Origin: CAZNLL01 sp964573885
GTDB taxonomy: Bacteria; Desulfobacterota; DSM-4660; Desulfatiglandales; Desulfatiglandaceae
NCBI GenBank assembly: GCA_964573885.1
Contig: CAZNLL010000028.1
Coordinates: forward strand, 1-34,781
DNA length: 34,781 bases
Direction: 5' to 3'
Shown piece after piece: positions 25,114 through 33,413 of this stretch (the first letter of the stretch is position 1; the number at the start of each line of letters is the position of its first letter). Below the pieces are notes generated by a model. That model saw only the letters and a list, made by a program, of their open reading frames with translations. It was not told the origin of the DNA and made no database searches. The position numbers and the translations under genes were made by a program.

Positions 25114-26552
25114 GAAGGCCCCTCCCCTGTCACCATATTGCGGTGCGCCCAGTCCAATGCTTCCTGGACCCAGGGGCGGAATCGCCCCTCCTGACCCAGA
25201 ACCGATGAAGGGAAAAGAAGGCGGCACAGCCTGTCATGGGTGTCTAAAGGCCCGTGCGTCCTGATCCGAGGCGGACCGTCTACGATGACAAATTGCCGTT
25301 CAGTCCCCACCTCCTCATAATCGGTCCCTTCCCGGACAAAGGTGCATCCCCCGGGACCATATTCATAGAGGCCCGCCTGGGGGGCCTTTTCCGACACCTT
25401 GCCCCCCATACCCCGCAGAAGAAGGACGTGGCTCCCCTTGAAAGGGCCTGCATATTGGGCGTTCAACCCTTCCACGTCCACCCTGTAGGGCACATCCAGG
25501 AACTCAAGCATGTGAAAGGCCTCGAGGGGGATAATGCCGCGCTGCAAGTGGAGCAGGGAGAGCATGGGGAAGACGCCCGTAAGCCTGGGATTGATTTCAA
25601 GGGCATGAACCCGTCTGGAGCGCCCGTTTAAGAGAAAATCGATCCCCATGATCCCCCTGTATCCCAAGGTAAAGAGGTAATCTGCAATGACCTGCGCCTG
25701 CTCCCGGGTTTGCCGCACCACCCACGACGGCCACGGGGAATCCTCCCACACATGGCCGCAAAAGACCCCGTGCTCGGGCAGGCCGCGCAAATAGGGGAGG
25801 TCTATGAGCTGCCGCTGAACACCCGAGAAAAGCACGCCCTGCCGGGTGAGACAAAGGGCCAGGCTTGCGGGAACGCCCTCTACAAAGGGACGGACACAAA
25901 CCGAAGAGAGCCTCAACCCGCGCCAGGTCTTTTCTTCCAGGCGTTCCTGCAACCGCCCGTATTCCTGCTCCGAGGAGATGAAAAATGTTCCTCTTCCCCC
26001 TCCCTGGCGGACATCGGGCAACTGGACCACGAATCGCTCTCCCACCCGTTTGCGCCAGTGGTCATAGTCACAACCGTGGATCCTGTCTATGGGGCGGATA
26101 ACGCCGGGAACCCCGGGCAGCCCGAGCCTGGTGACCATCTCCTGAAAAAAGGAGCGCTCCACCAGGCGCATGCGCAAAAACGCGGGGTTGGCCAAAAGGG
26201 TCCAGCCCTCTGTTTCAGCCAGGGTCTCGAGCTCAGGGTATGCCTGGTATAAAAAAAGGTGCTTTGGACCGGACCCTCCCTTGAGGTAACCCCGCACCAG
26301 GGGATGGGCCAAGAGCCAAGCCGAATTTACCCCCTGCTCCAGGACCGGGGGACCGGCCTCCTCCAGACACAGGATACCCGTCTTCTCCCTCAACAGGTGA
26401 AGATCACGGGTTTCTCTCAGGCATATAATGTGATAGTCATCCAAAAAATAGGCGGGAACAATCCTGGAGAAGGCGGTCATACCGATGCCTTCAAAGGTCC
26501 CTTTTAGCGCACCAAAGAGCTCCCTTGCATGGTTTAGGTTCCGTAGAAACAT
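25110..26552 (-). CDS. ATP-grasp domain protein, probable carboxylate-amine ligase
   Basis: A 480-residue cytoplasmic protein of the ATP-grasp superfamily. The N-terminal 130 residues form a pre-ATP-grasp region (IICLRETRDLHLLREKTG). The lid and nucleotide region runs through RFVVQLPDVRQGGGRGTFFI, with the glycine-rich loop, and VCVRPFVEGVPASLALC. Metal-binding residues lie in GIDFLLNGR and VHALEINPRLTGVFP. The C-terminus of about 120 residues is not familiar. Such enzymes join a carboxylate to an amine through an acyl-phosphate. ATG 26552 is chosen because the 71 codons upstream simply overlay oppF in another frame and do not resemble the family. It overlaps oppF by 19 bases and the hydrolase gene by four, so importer, ligase and hydrolase are coupled. 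Substrates unknown. Confidence 0.82.
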   Translation of the reverse strand: MFLRNLNHARELFGALKGTFEGIGMTAFSRIVPAYFLDDYHIICLRETRDLHLLREKTGILCLEEAGPPVLEQGVNSAWLLAHPLVRGYLKGGSGPKHLFLYQAYPELETLAETEGWTLLANPAFLRMRLVERSFFQEMVTRLGLPGVPGVIRPIDRIHGCDYDHWRKRVGERFVVQLPDVRQGGGRGTFFISSEQEYGRLQERLEEKTWRGLRLSSVCVRPFVEGVPASLALCLTRQGVLFSGVQRQLIDLPYLRGLPEHGVFCGHVWEDSPWPSWVVRQTREQAQVIADYLFTLGYRGIMGIDFLLNGRSRRVHALEINPRLTGVFPMLSLLHLQRGIIPLEAFHMLEFLDVPYRVDVEGLNAQYAGPFKGSHVLLLRGMGGKVSEKAPQAGLYEYGPGGCTFVREGTDYEEVGTERQFVIVDGPPRIRTHGPLDTHDRLCRLLFPSSVLGQEGRFRPWVQEALDWAHRNMVTGEGPS

Positions 26553-27592
26553 GCGTCGTCGCTGCGAGCCTCTCCCCGGGACCCTGGTGTGGCGTAAAAA
26601 CAGGCCACAAAGTGGCCGTCCCCAATCTCTCTGAGAGGGGGAATTTCCAAGCTGCACTTGATTCGATGGGCCTTCCTGCACCGGGGATAAAAAGGACACC
26701 CCGTCACTTCTCGGGCCTCGCTGTCCACTCTCAAAAGAGTCCCGTAAGGCTTGACATCCCTGCAATCCCCGAACTTTGGAAGGGCGTCGATAAGGGCCTG
26801 CGTATAGGGATGGCAGGGGTTCTGGATGACCGTGTCGGCGGGGCCCATTTCCATGAGGTTCCCCCTGTAGACGACGGCCAACCGATTGCAGAGATACCTG
26901 GCCGCGGCCAGGCTGTGAGTAATAAAGACCAGGGTCACCCCCAATTCTTTCCGCATCTCCAAAAGGATATTGAAAATCTGGGCCGAGATAGACGCGTCCA
27001 ACATGGAGGTCGGCTCATCGGCGACCACGAGCTGGGGCTTGAGTACCATGGCCCGGGCAATGGCCACCCGCTGCCTCTGTCCCCCGCTCAACTGGTGGGG
27101 ATAGCGATGCAGATAGTCCTCGGCCGGGGAGAGCCCGGCGGCCTTCATGGCCTGCCGCACCAGCTCCTGCCTGCTTTCGCCATCCCCTATCCCGTGGACG
27201 GTCAGGGGCTCTGATATGGTATCCAGGACAGAGAGCTGGGGATTCAGGGACTGGTAGGGGTCCTGGAAAATCATCTGGACCTGCCGCCGAAAGCCCTTTA
27301 ACGCCCGCCCCCTCAGGGCGTTGATCTCCACGTCATCCAGGTATATCTTACCCGAAGACGCCTCCTCCAGCTTCACCATGAGGCGGCCCGCGGTTGTTTT
27401 CCCGCTTCCACTCTCCCCCACCAGCCCAAAGATGTCGCCCCTCTCTATGGTGAAGGAGATGTTGCTCAGGGCGACGACTTCCATTCCAGAGCGGCCGAAG
27501 AGAGAGGCTTTGGTCCTGTAAATCTTGTGAACCTTTTCCAGACTGAGAATCGGTCTTGCCATCTCATTCATAAGAAGATTGGTTTCCCTCAT
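26534..27592 (-). CDS. oppF: Peptide/nickel-type ABC transporter ATPase, OppF-like
   Basis: A 352-residue ABC ATPase with Walker A GESGSGKTT, signature LSGGQRQRVAIARAM, Walker B LVVADEPTSMLD and H-loop FITHSL. The C-terminal oligopeptide-type extension has CPFYPRCRKAHRIKC, the cysteine motif usual in OppF/DppF. It energises uptake with OppD. ATG 27592 overlaps the oppD stop as ATGA; further in-frame ATGs seven and ten codons on are possible. No ribosome-binding site precedes it, consistent with coupling. The end overlaps the ATP-grasp gene by 19 bases. Gene symbol by family resemblance; a Dpp-type substrate is equally possible. Confidence 0.87.
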   Translation of the reverse strand: MRETNLLMNEMARPILSLEKVHKIYRTKASLFGRSGMEVVALSNISFTIERGDIFGLVGESGSGKTTAGRLMVKLEEASSGKIYLDDVEINALRGRALKGFRRQVQMIFQDPYQSLNPQLSVLDTISEPLTVHGIGDGESRQELVRQAMKAAGLSPAEDYLHRYPHQLSGGQRQRVAIARAMVLKPQLVVADEPTSMLDASISAQIFNILLEMRKELGVTLVFITHSLAAARYLCNRLAVVYRGNLMEMGPADTVIQNPCHPYTQALIDALPKFGDCRDVKPYGTLLRVDSEAREVTGCPFYPRCRKAHRIKCSLEIPPLREIGDGHFVACFYATPGSRGEARSDDACFYGT

Positions 27593-28545
27593 GGGCTGCC
27601 GTGGCACAGAGACCGGTGTCCGGGGCTTATCTCGATCCACTCCGGGCTTTCCTTCTTGCACTGTCCCTTGGCACCCGGGCAGCGGTCGCAAAACCGGCAG
27701 CCCTCGGGCGGATGGATAAGATTGGGTGTTTCCCCCGGAATCGGGGTCAACCGCTTTTTATCTCCTGTCAACGTCGGATAAGAAGCCAGGAGCGCCCGCG
27801 TATAGGGATGGCCGGGCGACTCAAAGACCTTGTCCCGGGGACCATATTCCACGAGCTGGCCGGCGTACATAATCCCGATATCATGGCAAACCTCCGCCAC
27901 AATGGCGATGTCGTGGGAGATAAAAATGATGCTGATACCGAACTCGCGCTGCAGGTTCCGGGTTTCGGCCAAAATTTGATCCTGTACAATCACATCCAGA
28001 GCTGTGGTCGGCTCATCCGCGATGATGAGTCTGGGTTTGCAGGCCAGGGCCATGGCAATAATAGCCCGCTGCTTCATCCCCCCGCTGTACTGGTGCGGAT
28101 AGTCTCTCATGCGTTCCACAGGCACACCCACGAGTTGGAAAAGCCCTTCCACCTCCTTCATGGCCTCTTCTTCGTCCTTTTGAGAGTCGTGAGTCAGGAT
28201 GGCCTCCACGATCTGCTTGTCCACCCGCTTGACCGGATTCAAGGCATTCATGGCCGCCTGAAAAATCATGGCAATCTTTCGCCACCTGATTCGCCTCATC
28301 TCCTCCTCGCCCATCTTGAGAAGATCACGGCCTTCGAAGACAATTCGGCCCTTTGAGACCGACCCGTTGGGAGGCAGCAACCCCATCAAGGCCATGCCTA
28401 CAGTGGTCTTCCCGCATCCCGACTCCCCCACAAAACCCAAGGACGTGCCTTCTTCCAAGACAAATGACAGGCCATCCACGGCCTGGAGGTAACCCTTTTT
28501 GGTCCTGTAACCGATACTCAGGTCTTGTACTTCCAATAGGGCCAT
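27589..28545 (-). CDS. oppD: Peptide/nickel-type ABC transporter ATPase, OppD-like
   Basis: A 318-residue ABC ATPase. Walker A is GESGCGKTT, the signature YSGGMKQRAIIAMAL, Walker B LIIADEPTTALD and the switch region IIFISHD. The C-terminus carries the oligopeptide-transporter motif with CRFCDRCPGAKGQC, four closely spaced cysteines of the kind that bind an iron-sulfur cluster in some OppD proteins. It begins two bases after the oppC stop and overlaps oppF by four bases. Works with OppF as the ATPase heterodimer of the importer encoded by the five adjacent genes. Confidence 0.9.
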   Translation of the reverse strand: MALLEVQDLSIGYRTKKGYLQAVDGLSFVLEEGTSLGFVGESGCGKTTVGMALMGLLPPNGSVSKGRIVFEGRDLLKMGEEEMRRIRWRKIAMIFQAAMNALNPVKRVDKQIVEAILTHDSQKDEEEAMKEVEGLFQLVGVPVERMRDYPHQYSGGMKQRAIIAMALACKPRLIIADEPTTALDVIVQDQILAETRNLQREFGISIIFISHDIAIVAEVCHDIGIMYAGQLVEYGPRDKVFESPGHPYTRALLASYPTLTGDKKRLTPIPGETPNLIHPPEGCRFCDRCPGAKGQCKKESPEWIEISPGHRSLCHGSP

Positions 28546-28547
28546 GG

Positions 28548-29480
28548 CTAACCTGCCTCCTCCTCCTTTCTGAGCCTTGGGTCCAGAACCTCATCCATGG
28601 CCCGTCCCAGCATATAAAAAGAAAGGGTGATAAGAGAGATGCAAATCCCGGGCGGGAGGAGCCAATAGGGGGCCTTGAACATGTGCCCTGTCTTCCACAC
28701 CCATTGGAGCATCATGCCCCAGCTGACCGTACCCGGGTCTCCAAAGCCCAGAAAAGCCAAGGCCGCTTCAATAATAATGGCCGATGTAACACGAAAGGTC
28801 ATGTAGAGAAAAGACAGGGGCAGTACATTGGGCATGATGTGTCGAAACACGATCCTCAAGTGCGACGCCCCGGCCACTTTGGCCGCCTCAATAAAGGGAC
28901 GGTGCTTGAGAGAAAGCGTCTGGGCCCGGATAACCCGCGATACCCCCGGCCATCGAAACAGGGCGATGATCAACACAATGGTCCATATATTCAGCTGACC
29001 GAAGAGGGAGGACAAAATGAGGACCACCAGGAGGGTGGGCATCACCATAATCATATCAGCCAGTCTCATGAGCAGGGTATCCGTGACCCCCCCCGTGTAG
29101 CCGGCGAACATACCAATTGCCGTGCCCAGGAAGATACTCATAAAGGCCGCGGAAACCCCCACCATAAAGGCCACCCTGGCTCCGGCCAGAAGCTGACTGA
29201 GGATGTCCCGGCCCATGAAATCCGTGCCCAACCAGTGGCGTAAGCTCGGGCCTGTGGACTGAGAAATCTCCGGGTCAACCCCTGTCATGGGCTGGTACAT
29301 GGGATCGATCCATGGGGGGATGAAACTGCACACCGCCATGAGGGCGAAGAGGATAAGCAAGGTGAGGCCGATTTTGCCCAATAGGCTCTCCTTAAAGATA
29401 TCCCAGCCCTCCAGGAGGAGTCCTATCCACCGGAATCTTTCAGAAAGGCTCATTGTGCTGTTTGCATCTGTCTCAGACAT
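28548..29480 (-). CDS. oppC: Peptide-type ABC transporter permease, OppC/DppC-like
   Basis: A 310-residue inner-membrane permease. After a cytoplasmic N-terminus (with the OppC_N segment SLLGKIGLTLLILFALMAV) it has about six transmembrane helices. The ATPase-docking EAA loop is visible as EAAKVAGASHLRIVFRHIMPN. HWLGTDFMGRDILSQLLAGARVAF is the standard family block. The start at 29480 has no strong ribosome-binding site; a second in-frame ATG nine codons on is an alternative. It follows oppB by 12 bases. Confidence 0.9.
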   Translation of the reverse strand: MSETDANSTMSLSERFRWIGLLLEGWDIFKESLLGKIGLTLLILFALMAVCSFIPPWIDPMYQPMTGVDPEISQSTGPSLRHWLGTDFMGRDILSQLLAGARVAFMVGVSAAFMSIFLGTAIGMFAGYTGGVTDTLLMRLADMIMVMPTLLVVLILSSLFGQLNIWTIVLIIALFRWPGVSRVIRAQTLSLKHRPFIEAAKVAGASHLRIVFRHIMPNVLPLSFLYMTFRVTSAIIIEAALAFLGFGDPGTVSWGMMLQWVWKTGHMFKAPYWLLPPGICISLITLSFYMLGRAMDEVLDPRLRKEEEAG

Positions 29481-29492
29481 AAAAAGGCCCCA

Positions 29493-30470
29493 TCAATACC
29501 GGATCCTTGGATCAAGGTAGGCGTAGAGGACATCCACCACGAGGTTCGAGACGAGGACCACCAAGGCGATTAACAAAAAAGAGGCCTGGGCCAGAGGGTA
29601 ATCGTTATGGCTCACAGAAAAGACCAGTTCCCTCCCGATCCCGGGCCAGGTGAACACGGTCTCTGTCAGGGCCCCGCCGTTGATGGAAAAGGCCAGGCTT
29701 AATCCCACGCTGGTCACCACGGGGAGGGCCGCATTGGGGGCTGCGTGGCGGTCCCTGATAACCCTCTCCTCCAGGCCCTTGGCCCTTGCCGTGAGAATAT
29801 AATCCTCCTTCAAAGTCTCGAGCATGCTGCTGCGCATAATAAGCAGGTAGCTCCCGAAATGGATCAAAAACAGGGTGCCCAGGGGGAGTACCATATGGTG
29901 GAGCACATCCAGGAATTTGCCCCAAAAGCCGGCCTCTGGATCGAGCCACACCTCCTCGGAGATCATCCCTGTAATAGGAAACCAGCCCAGTTTATAGGCG
30001 AAGACCCAGATCATCAGCAAAGCCAGCCAGGGGAGAAAGACCGTATGGGTTACCAGGGCGCCGATGGTCATTCCTGCATCCAGTTTTTTGCCCTTATGCC
30101 AGGAGGCGATCTTCCCCAGGAAGACGCCTACAATGGCCGAAAGGATGATGGAGGTGGTAAAAAGCATAATGGTGTTGGGGAGGCGGTCCCCGATGATATG
30201 GATCACGGGTTGCCCATAATGAAAGGAATACCCAAAATGGCCCGTGAAAAAATTCTTGAGATAGTAGAGGTACTGAACCCACAGGGGGCGATCCAGACCG
30301 AGTTGGGAAATGAGCAGTTCCTGATCCTCCGGGGTCATGTCGGGATCCACCATCCTGGAGACGGGATCCCCCGGTGCCAGCCGAAACAACAAAAAGAGCA
30401 CCGTAAGGATCACAAAAAAGATAATGAGGATCTGGATGAGTCTCCGGAAAATATACCGTCTCAATTCCAT
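29493..30470 (-). CDS. oppB: Peptide-type ABC transporter permease, OppB/DppB-like
   Basis: A 325-residue inner-membrane permease. It opens with RYIFRRLIQILIIFFVILTVLF, the first helix typical of OppB, then RLAPGDP, and shows about six transmembrane segments. The coupling loop is LTARAKGLEERVIRDRHAAPNA, where the usual EAA consensus is recognisable. The C-terminus GALTETVFTWPGIGREL and DPRIRY are family hallmarks. The start lies 96 bases after oppA, directly behind a structured spacer, and lacks an obvious ribosome-binding site, so output may be lower than that of oppA. Confidence 0.91.
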   Translation of the reverse strand: MELRRYIFRRLIQILIIFFVILTVLFLLFRLAPGDPVSRMVDPDMTPEDQELLISQLGLDRPLWVQYLYYLKNFFTGHFGYSFHYGQPVIHIIGDRLPNTIMLFTTSIILSAIVGVFLGKIASWHKGKKLDAGMTIGALVTHTVFLPWLALLMIWVFAYKLGWFPITGMISEEVWLDPEAGFWGKFLDVLHHMVLPLGTLFLIHFGSYLLIMRSSMLETLKEDYILTARAKGLEERVIRDRHAAPNAALPVVTSVGLSLAFSINGGALTETVFTWPGIGRELVFSVSHNDYPLAQASFLLIALVVLVSNLVVDVLYAYLDPRIRY

Positions 30471-30481
30471 GGCTTAAGTCC

Positions 30482-30529
30482 AGAGGCCTTTCCCCGGGAA
30501 AGGGCGGTGACCTTCACGGGGAGGCCTCT
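30482..30529 (-). other. Nested hairpins between oppA and oppB
   Basis: AGAGGCCT (30482-30489) and AGGCCTCT (30522-30529) form an 8-bp outer stem. Inside it, CCTTTC and GAAAGG around CCCGG (about 30487-30503) and GTGA/TCAC around CCT (30507-30517) can form smaller stems; the first competes with the outer stem. No T-run follows, so an mRNA processing or stability element, or cover of the oppB start, is likelier than termination. Confidence 0.5.
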
Positions 30530-30566
30530 TGAATGGGATTAGGGAATTGCGGTTTCCACTGCCTCT

Positions 30567-32306
30567 CTATTCCGCCTTGAGCTGACAAAAGGACCAAGTG
30601 TTTCCGATCCCTTCCAGCATCTGCACCCAGCCGCTGAATTTCCCCTTCTGAACCCCTTCAACCAGCTTTGGATTATAAAGGGGAATATAGGGAACATCCC
30701 CGATGATGATTTTCTGCATCTTCCAGACCAGGTCACGCCGCTTAAACGGGTCCATGGCCCCTGCGGATTCCTCGGCGATACGATCGAATTCGGGATTGTT
30801 GTATCCGCTCATATTATATCCCCTGGGCTTATCGTATTTGGAGCTGAAAAAGGCCCTCACATAATCAGGATCAAGAGAAAGCTTTCCGTATCCCAGGATA
30901 AAGGCGTCAAAATCCCGGCGGGTCTTAACCTGCTGAATGAGGGAACCGAAGGCCATTGGCTTGGCGGAAGCGGGTATTCCCACTGCCCTGAGCCATTCCT
31001 GGATGATCATGCCCGCCATAGCCCGATGGGGGTCGTAGTCGGCCGGGGGTGTAAGGATGGTAAACTTCTCCATCGCCTTGCCACCCGGAAGCTTGAGGCC
31101 TTCCCCCTTGACCACTTTGCCTGCGGCGTCCACCGGCGGGACCTCCCAGGTATAGCCTGCCTTTGAGAGCATCTCATAGGCCTTTTTGATCCGTTCCTCT
31201 CTCTTCAGCCCGGCCCCGTAAACGGGTACTTCCGGGCAATACCAGAATACATTTCCCGGAGGCACCACGGAGCGCATCTTAATGCCGTAGCCCTGAAGGA
31301 TCCTGGAGATCACAAAGTCCTTGTCAATCAGGGTGGCAATGGCCCGCCTGAGATTGGCATCGCTGAAAGGCGGCTTTCTCACATTAAAACCCATGTAATA
31401 CAGGCCGCTCTTCTCATTGGTGAAAAGCTGGATATCCTCCTGTTTTCTCAGATCTTCAAGGTATCCTGCCTGGATTCCCCACCAGAAGTAATCGATGCTG
31501 CCCTTTTTAAGAGCCAGGATGGCCGCATCCGAGGTGCCGAAGATCTTGAAAATGAGTCCATCCAAATACGGGCCCAGGCGCCGGCCTGCGATCTCCTGAC
31601 CTTTGCCGAAGAAATGCTCGTTTTTCTCCAGGAAGAGGTAGGCCCCCTGGCGCCACTCCTTCAGGATAAAGGGGCCGTTTCCCACCAGCTTTTCCACTTT
31701 GTGATTGAGGAGCGTGGTCAAGGGCTTTTCCGTCTTTTTAGCCGCTTCCACAATAGGGGCCCACTCCTTCTTTTGAACGATTGGGGTGGTCAAGGTCCTG
31801 GAGACAAAGATGGCCTTGGGCTCCTTAAGATAAAAGACCACCGTGTGTTTATCCGGGGTCTCTATTTTTTTCACGAACTTCCACTTTGAATTGTACCTGG
31901 GCAGCTTGAATTCCTGGATCAAACGTCCGGTAAAGGCCACATCCTCGGAGGTCAGGTCTGAACCGTCCGCCCACTTGGCCGGCCTCAGCTTGACTGTATA
32001 GCAAAGGGTTTTTTCATCATATTGAGGGGCTGCCTTTGCAAGCCAAGGCACGAATTCCAGTGTCTTGGCATCCCGAATATAGAGGGTTTGATAGATCTGT
32101 GAAAGGACCTTGCGGGACCACCTGTCGCTGGCAAGCCAGATGTTAAGGGTCTTGGGTTCCTCCAGGAGCCCCACCTTGAGCATGCCCGCCCCAAAGGCAG
32201 GGGGAGCCAGGAGGCCAGTGCCGGCGATGACGAAAAGGGCCAAGACAAAAACCCCTGCGATTCTCAAAAGACGCTTCCTTCCAATCCTAAAATCAATAGG
32301 GCCCAT
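30567..32306 (-). CDS. oppA: Peptide-type ABC transporter substrate-binding protein
   Basis: A 579-residue periplasmic binding protein of the SBP family 5 (DppA/OppA/NikA). A signal peptide is clear: basic RIGRKRLLR, a hydrophobic core about residues 14-32, and cleavage near AFGA. No lipobox cysteine is seen, so it is probably soluble. The mature protein starts LKVGLLEEPKTLNIW and has the LRPAKWADGSDLTSEDVAF block typical of the family, with LRRAIATLIDKDFV in the second lobe. AGAGAGGAAAGG just upstream of the ATG is a strong ribosome-binding site. It is first in the five-gene importer operon, 126 bases after the GshB-like gene. The ligand is unknown; the fold admits di- and oligopeptides or metal chelates. 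Confidence 0.91.
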   Translation of the reverse strand: MGPIDFRIGRKRLLRIAGVFVLALFVIAGTGLLAPPAFGAGMLKVGLLEEPKTLNIWLASDRWSRKVLSQIYQTLYIRDAKTLEFVPWLAKAAPQYDEKTLCYTVKLRPAKWADGSDLTSEDVAFTGRLIQEFKLPRYNSKWKFVKKIETPDKHTVVFYLKEPKAIFVSRTLTTPIVQKKEWAPIVEAAKKTEKPLTTLLNHKVEKLVGNGPFILKEWRQGAYLFLEKNEHFFGKGQEIAGRRLGPYLDGLIFKIFGTSDAAILALKKGSIDYFWWGIQAGYLEDLRKQEDIQLFTNEKSGLYYMGFNVRKPPFSDANLRRAIATLIDKDFVISRILQGYGIKMRSVVPPGNVFWYCPEVPVYGAGLKREERIKKAYEMLSKAGYTWEVPPVDAAGKVVKGEGLKLPGGKAMEKFTILTPPADYDPHRAMAGMIIQEWLRAVGIPASAKPMAFGSLIQQVKTRRDFDAFILGYGKLSLDPDYVRAFFSSKYDKPRGYNMSGYNNPEFDRIAEESAGAMDPFKRRDLVWKMQKIIIGDVPYIPLYNPKLVEGVQKGKFSGWVQMLEGIGNTWSFCQLKAE

Positions 32307-32432
32307 GGCTTTTCCTTTCCTCTCTAAAGGGTTTTGTGGGAAGACCTAAAGCACACAAAAACCTCAGGTCACTTCAAGATTCATTTACCCCGCAGTTGCA
32401 TAAAAGGCGGTTTAAGAATCAATGGACCAGGC

Positions 32433-33413
32433 CTAACCGTCCACCTCACTCTCGATGAAGTCAATCACCTTCGACTCCAACTTCACATTATTAAGCCGGT
32501 TTATGCGGGGAACACCTCCCGGGCTGAGGCAGTTGATCTCCACCAGCTTATCCCCAATGACATCTATACCCACAAAGAAAAGACCGTCTTTCACAAGCCT
32601 GTCTTTGATGGCCTCGCAAATGGCCCTTTCCCCGGGGGTCACCTCGTGCTTATAGGCCCGTGCACCCACATGAATATTAGTCCTGAACTCACCCTCTTTG
32701 GGTTTACGGCGCATGGCCCCGAGGATTTCCCCATTTAATAGAAGGATCCTTACATCACCCTCCTTCTGAACCATATACATGTATTCCTGGACCATGATGG
32801 GTTCACGCTCCGCATAGGAACGATAGGCCCGCACATAGTAATTGATCAGGGAGTAGAGGTTTTCACGGTCCTTCACGCTCACCTTGATCACACCCTCCCC
32901 TCCGTATCGCTGGAGGGGTTTTACCACCATGGCCCCCCCGAAGTCGTCAATGATCTTTCTCAGCCGATTCGGATCCCTGGATACGTGTGTCTCGGGGATG
33001 ATGTCGGGAAAATTAAGGATGTAAAGCTTACTGTTTCCCAGGATCTGGCCGCTTGTACTGTTGATGATAAAGACCCGGTCATTAACCGAGCCCAGAAATT
33101 CCATGGTCTGGTAAATCAAGGGTGGGTTTTTCCTCAGAAACAGGACGTCTAGATCCGTGATGGTCTCGTAGATAAGTTCGTCCCTCTTTAAACAACTGAT
33201 GAGGGAACGCCAATACCTCCTCATGGACAGGCCGGGCTGGACGGTGATGTTCCGCATCCTGGCCACCACCTCGTTTTTACGGATGTAGACATCATGAGGC
33301 TCCAGAAAATAGACCGTATGCCCCCGCTGATTGCACTCATACATCAAATGGCTTGTGGTCTCATTATCCGGGTTGATTGAGTCCAGCCTGTCCATCAAAA
33401 AGGCGATGTTCAT
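32433..33413 (-). CDS. GshB-like ATP-grasp ligase
   Basis: A 326-residue ATP-grasp enzyme closely patterned on bacterial glutathione synthetase. The N-terminus MNIAFLMDRLDSIN, then DVLFLRKNPP (GshB: DVILMRKDPP), INSTSG, PETHVSRD, VVKPLQRYGGEGVIKV with the glycine-rich loop, GDVRILLLNGE and GIDVIGDKLVEINCLSPGGVPRIN give the full set of ATP and magnesium residues. GshB adds glycine to gamma-glutamylcysteine. No gshA gene lies in the window and the partner is a RimK-type ligase, so another amino-acid or peptide substrate is possible. The start overlaps the rimK-like stop by four bases (ATGA). A 126-base spacer separates it from oppA. Confidence 0.83.
   Translation of the reverse strand: MNIAFLMDRLDSINPDNETTSHLMYECNQRGHTVYFLEPHDVYIRKNEVVARMRNITVQPGLSMRRYWRSLISCLKRDELIYETITDLDVLFLRKNPPLIYQTMEFLGSVNDRVFIINSTSGQILGNSKLYILNFPDIIPETHVSRDPNRLRKIIDDFGGAMVVKPLQRYGGEGVIKVSVKDRENLYSLINYYVRAYRSYAEREPIMVQEYMYMVQKEGDVRILLLNGEILGAMRRKPKEGEFRTNIHVGARAYKHEVTPGERAICEAIKDRLVKDGLFFVGIDVIGDKLVEINCLSPGGVPRINRLNNVKLESKVIDFIESEVDG

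Noticed and set aside
26553..26765. N-terminal extension of the ATP-grasp gene upstream of 26552
   Set aside because: These 71 codons overlay conserved oppF sequence in another frame and do not resemble ATP-grasp N-termini.
32307..32432. Terminator between the GshB-like gene and oppA
   Set aside because: Only a 5-base GACCT/AGGTC pairing with a long loop and no T-run is present, so the operon may read through.
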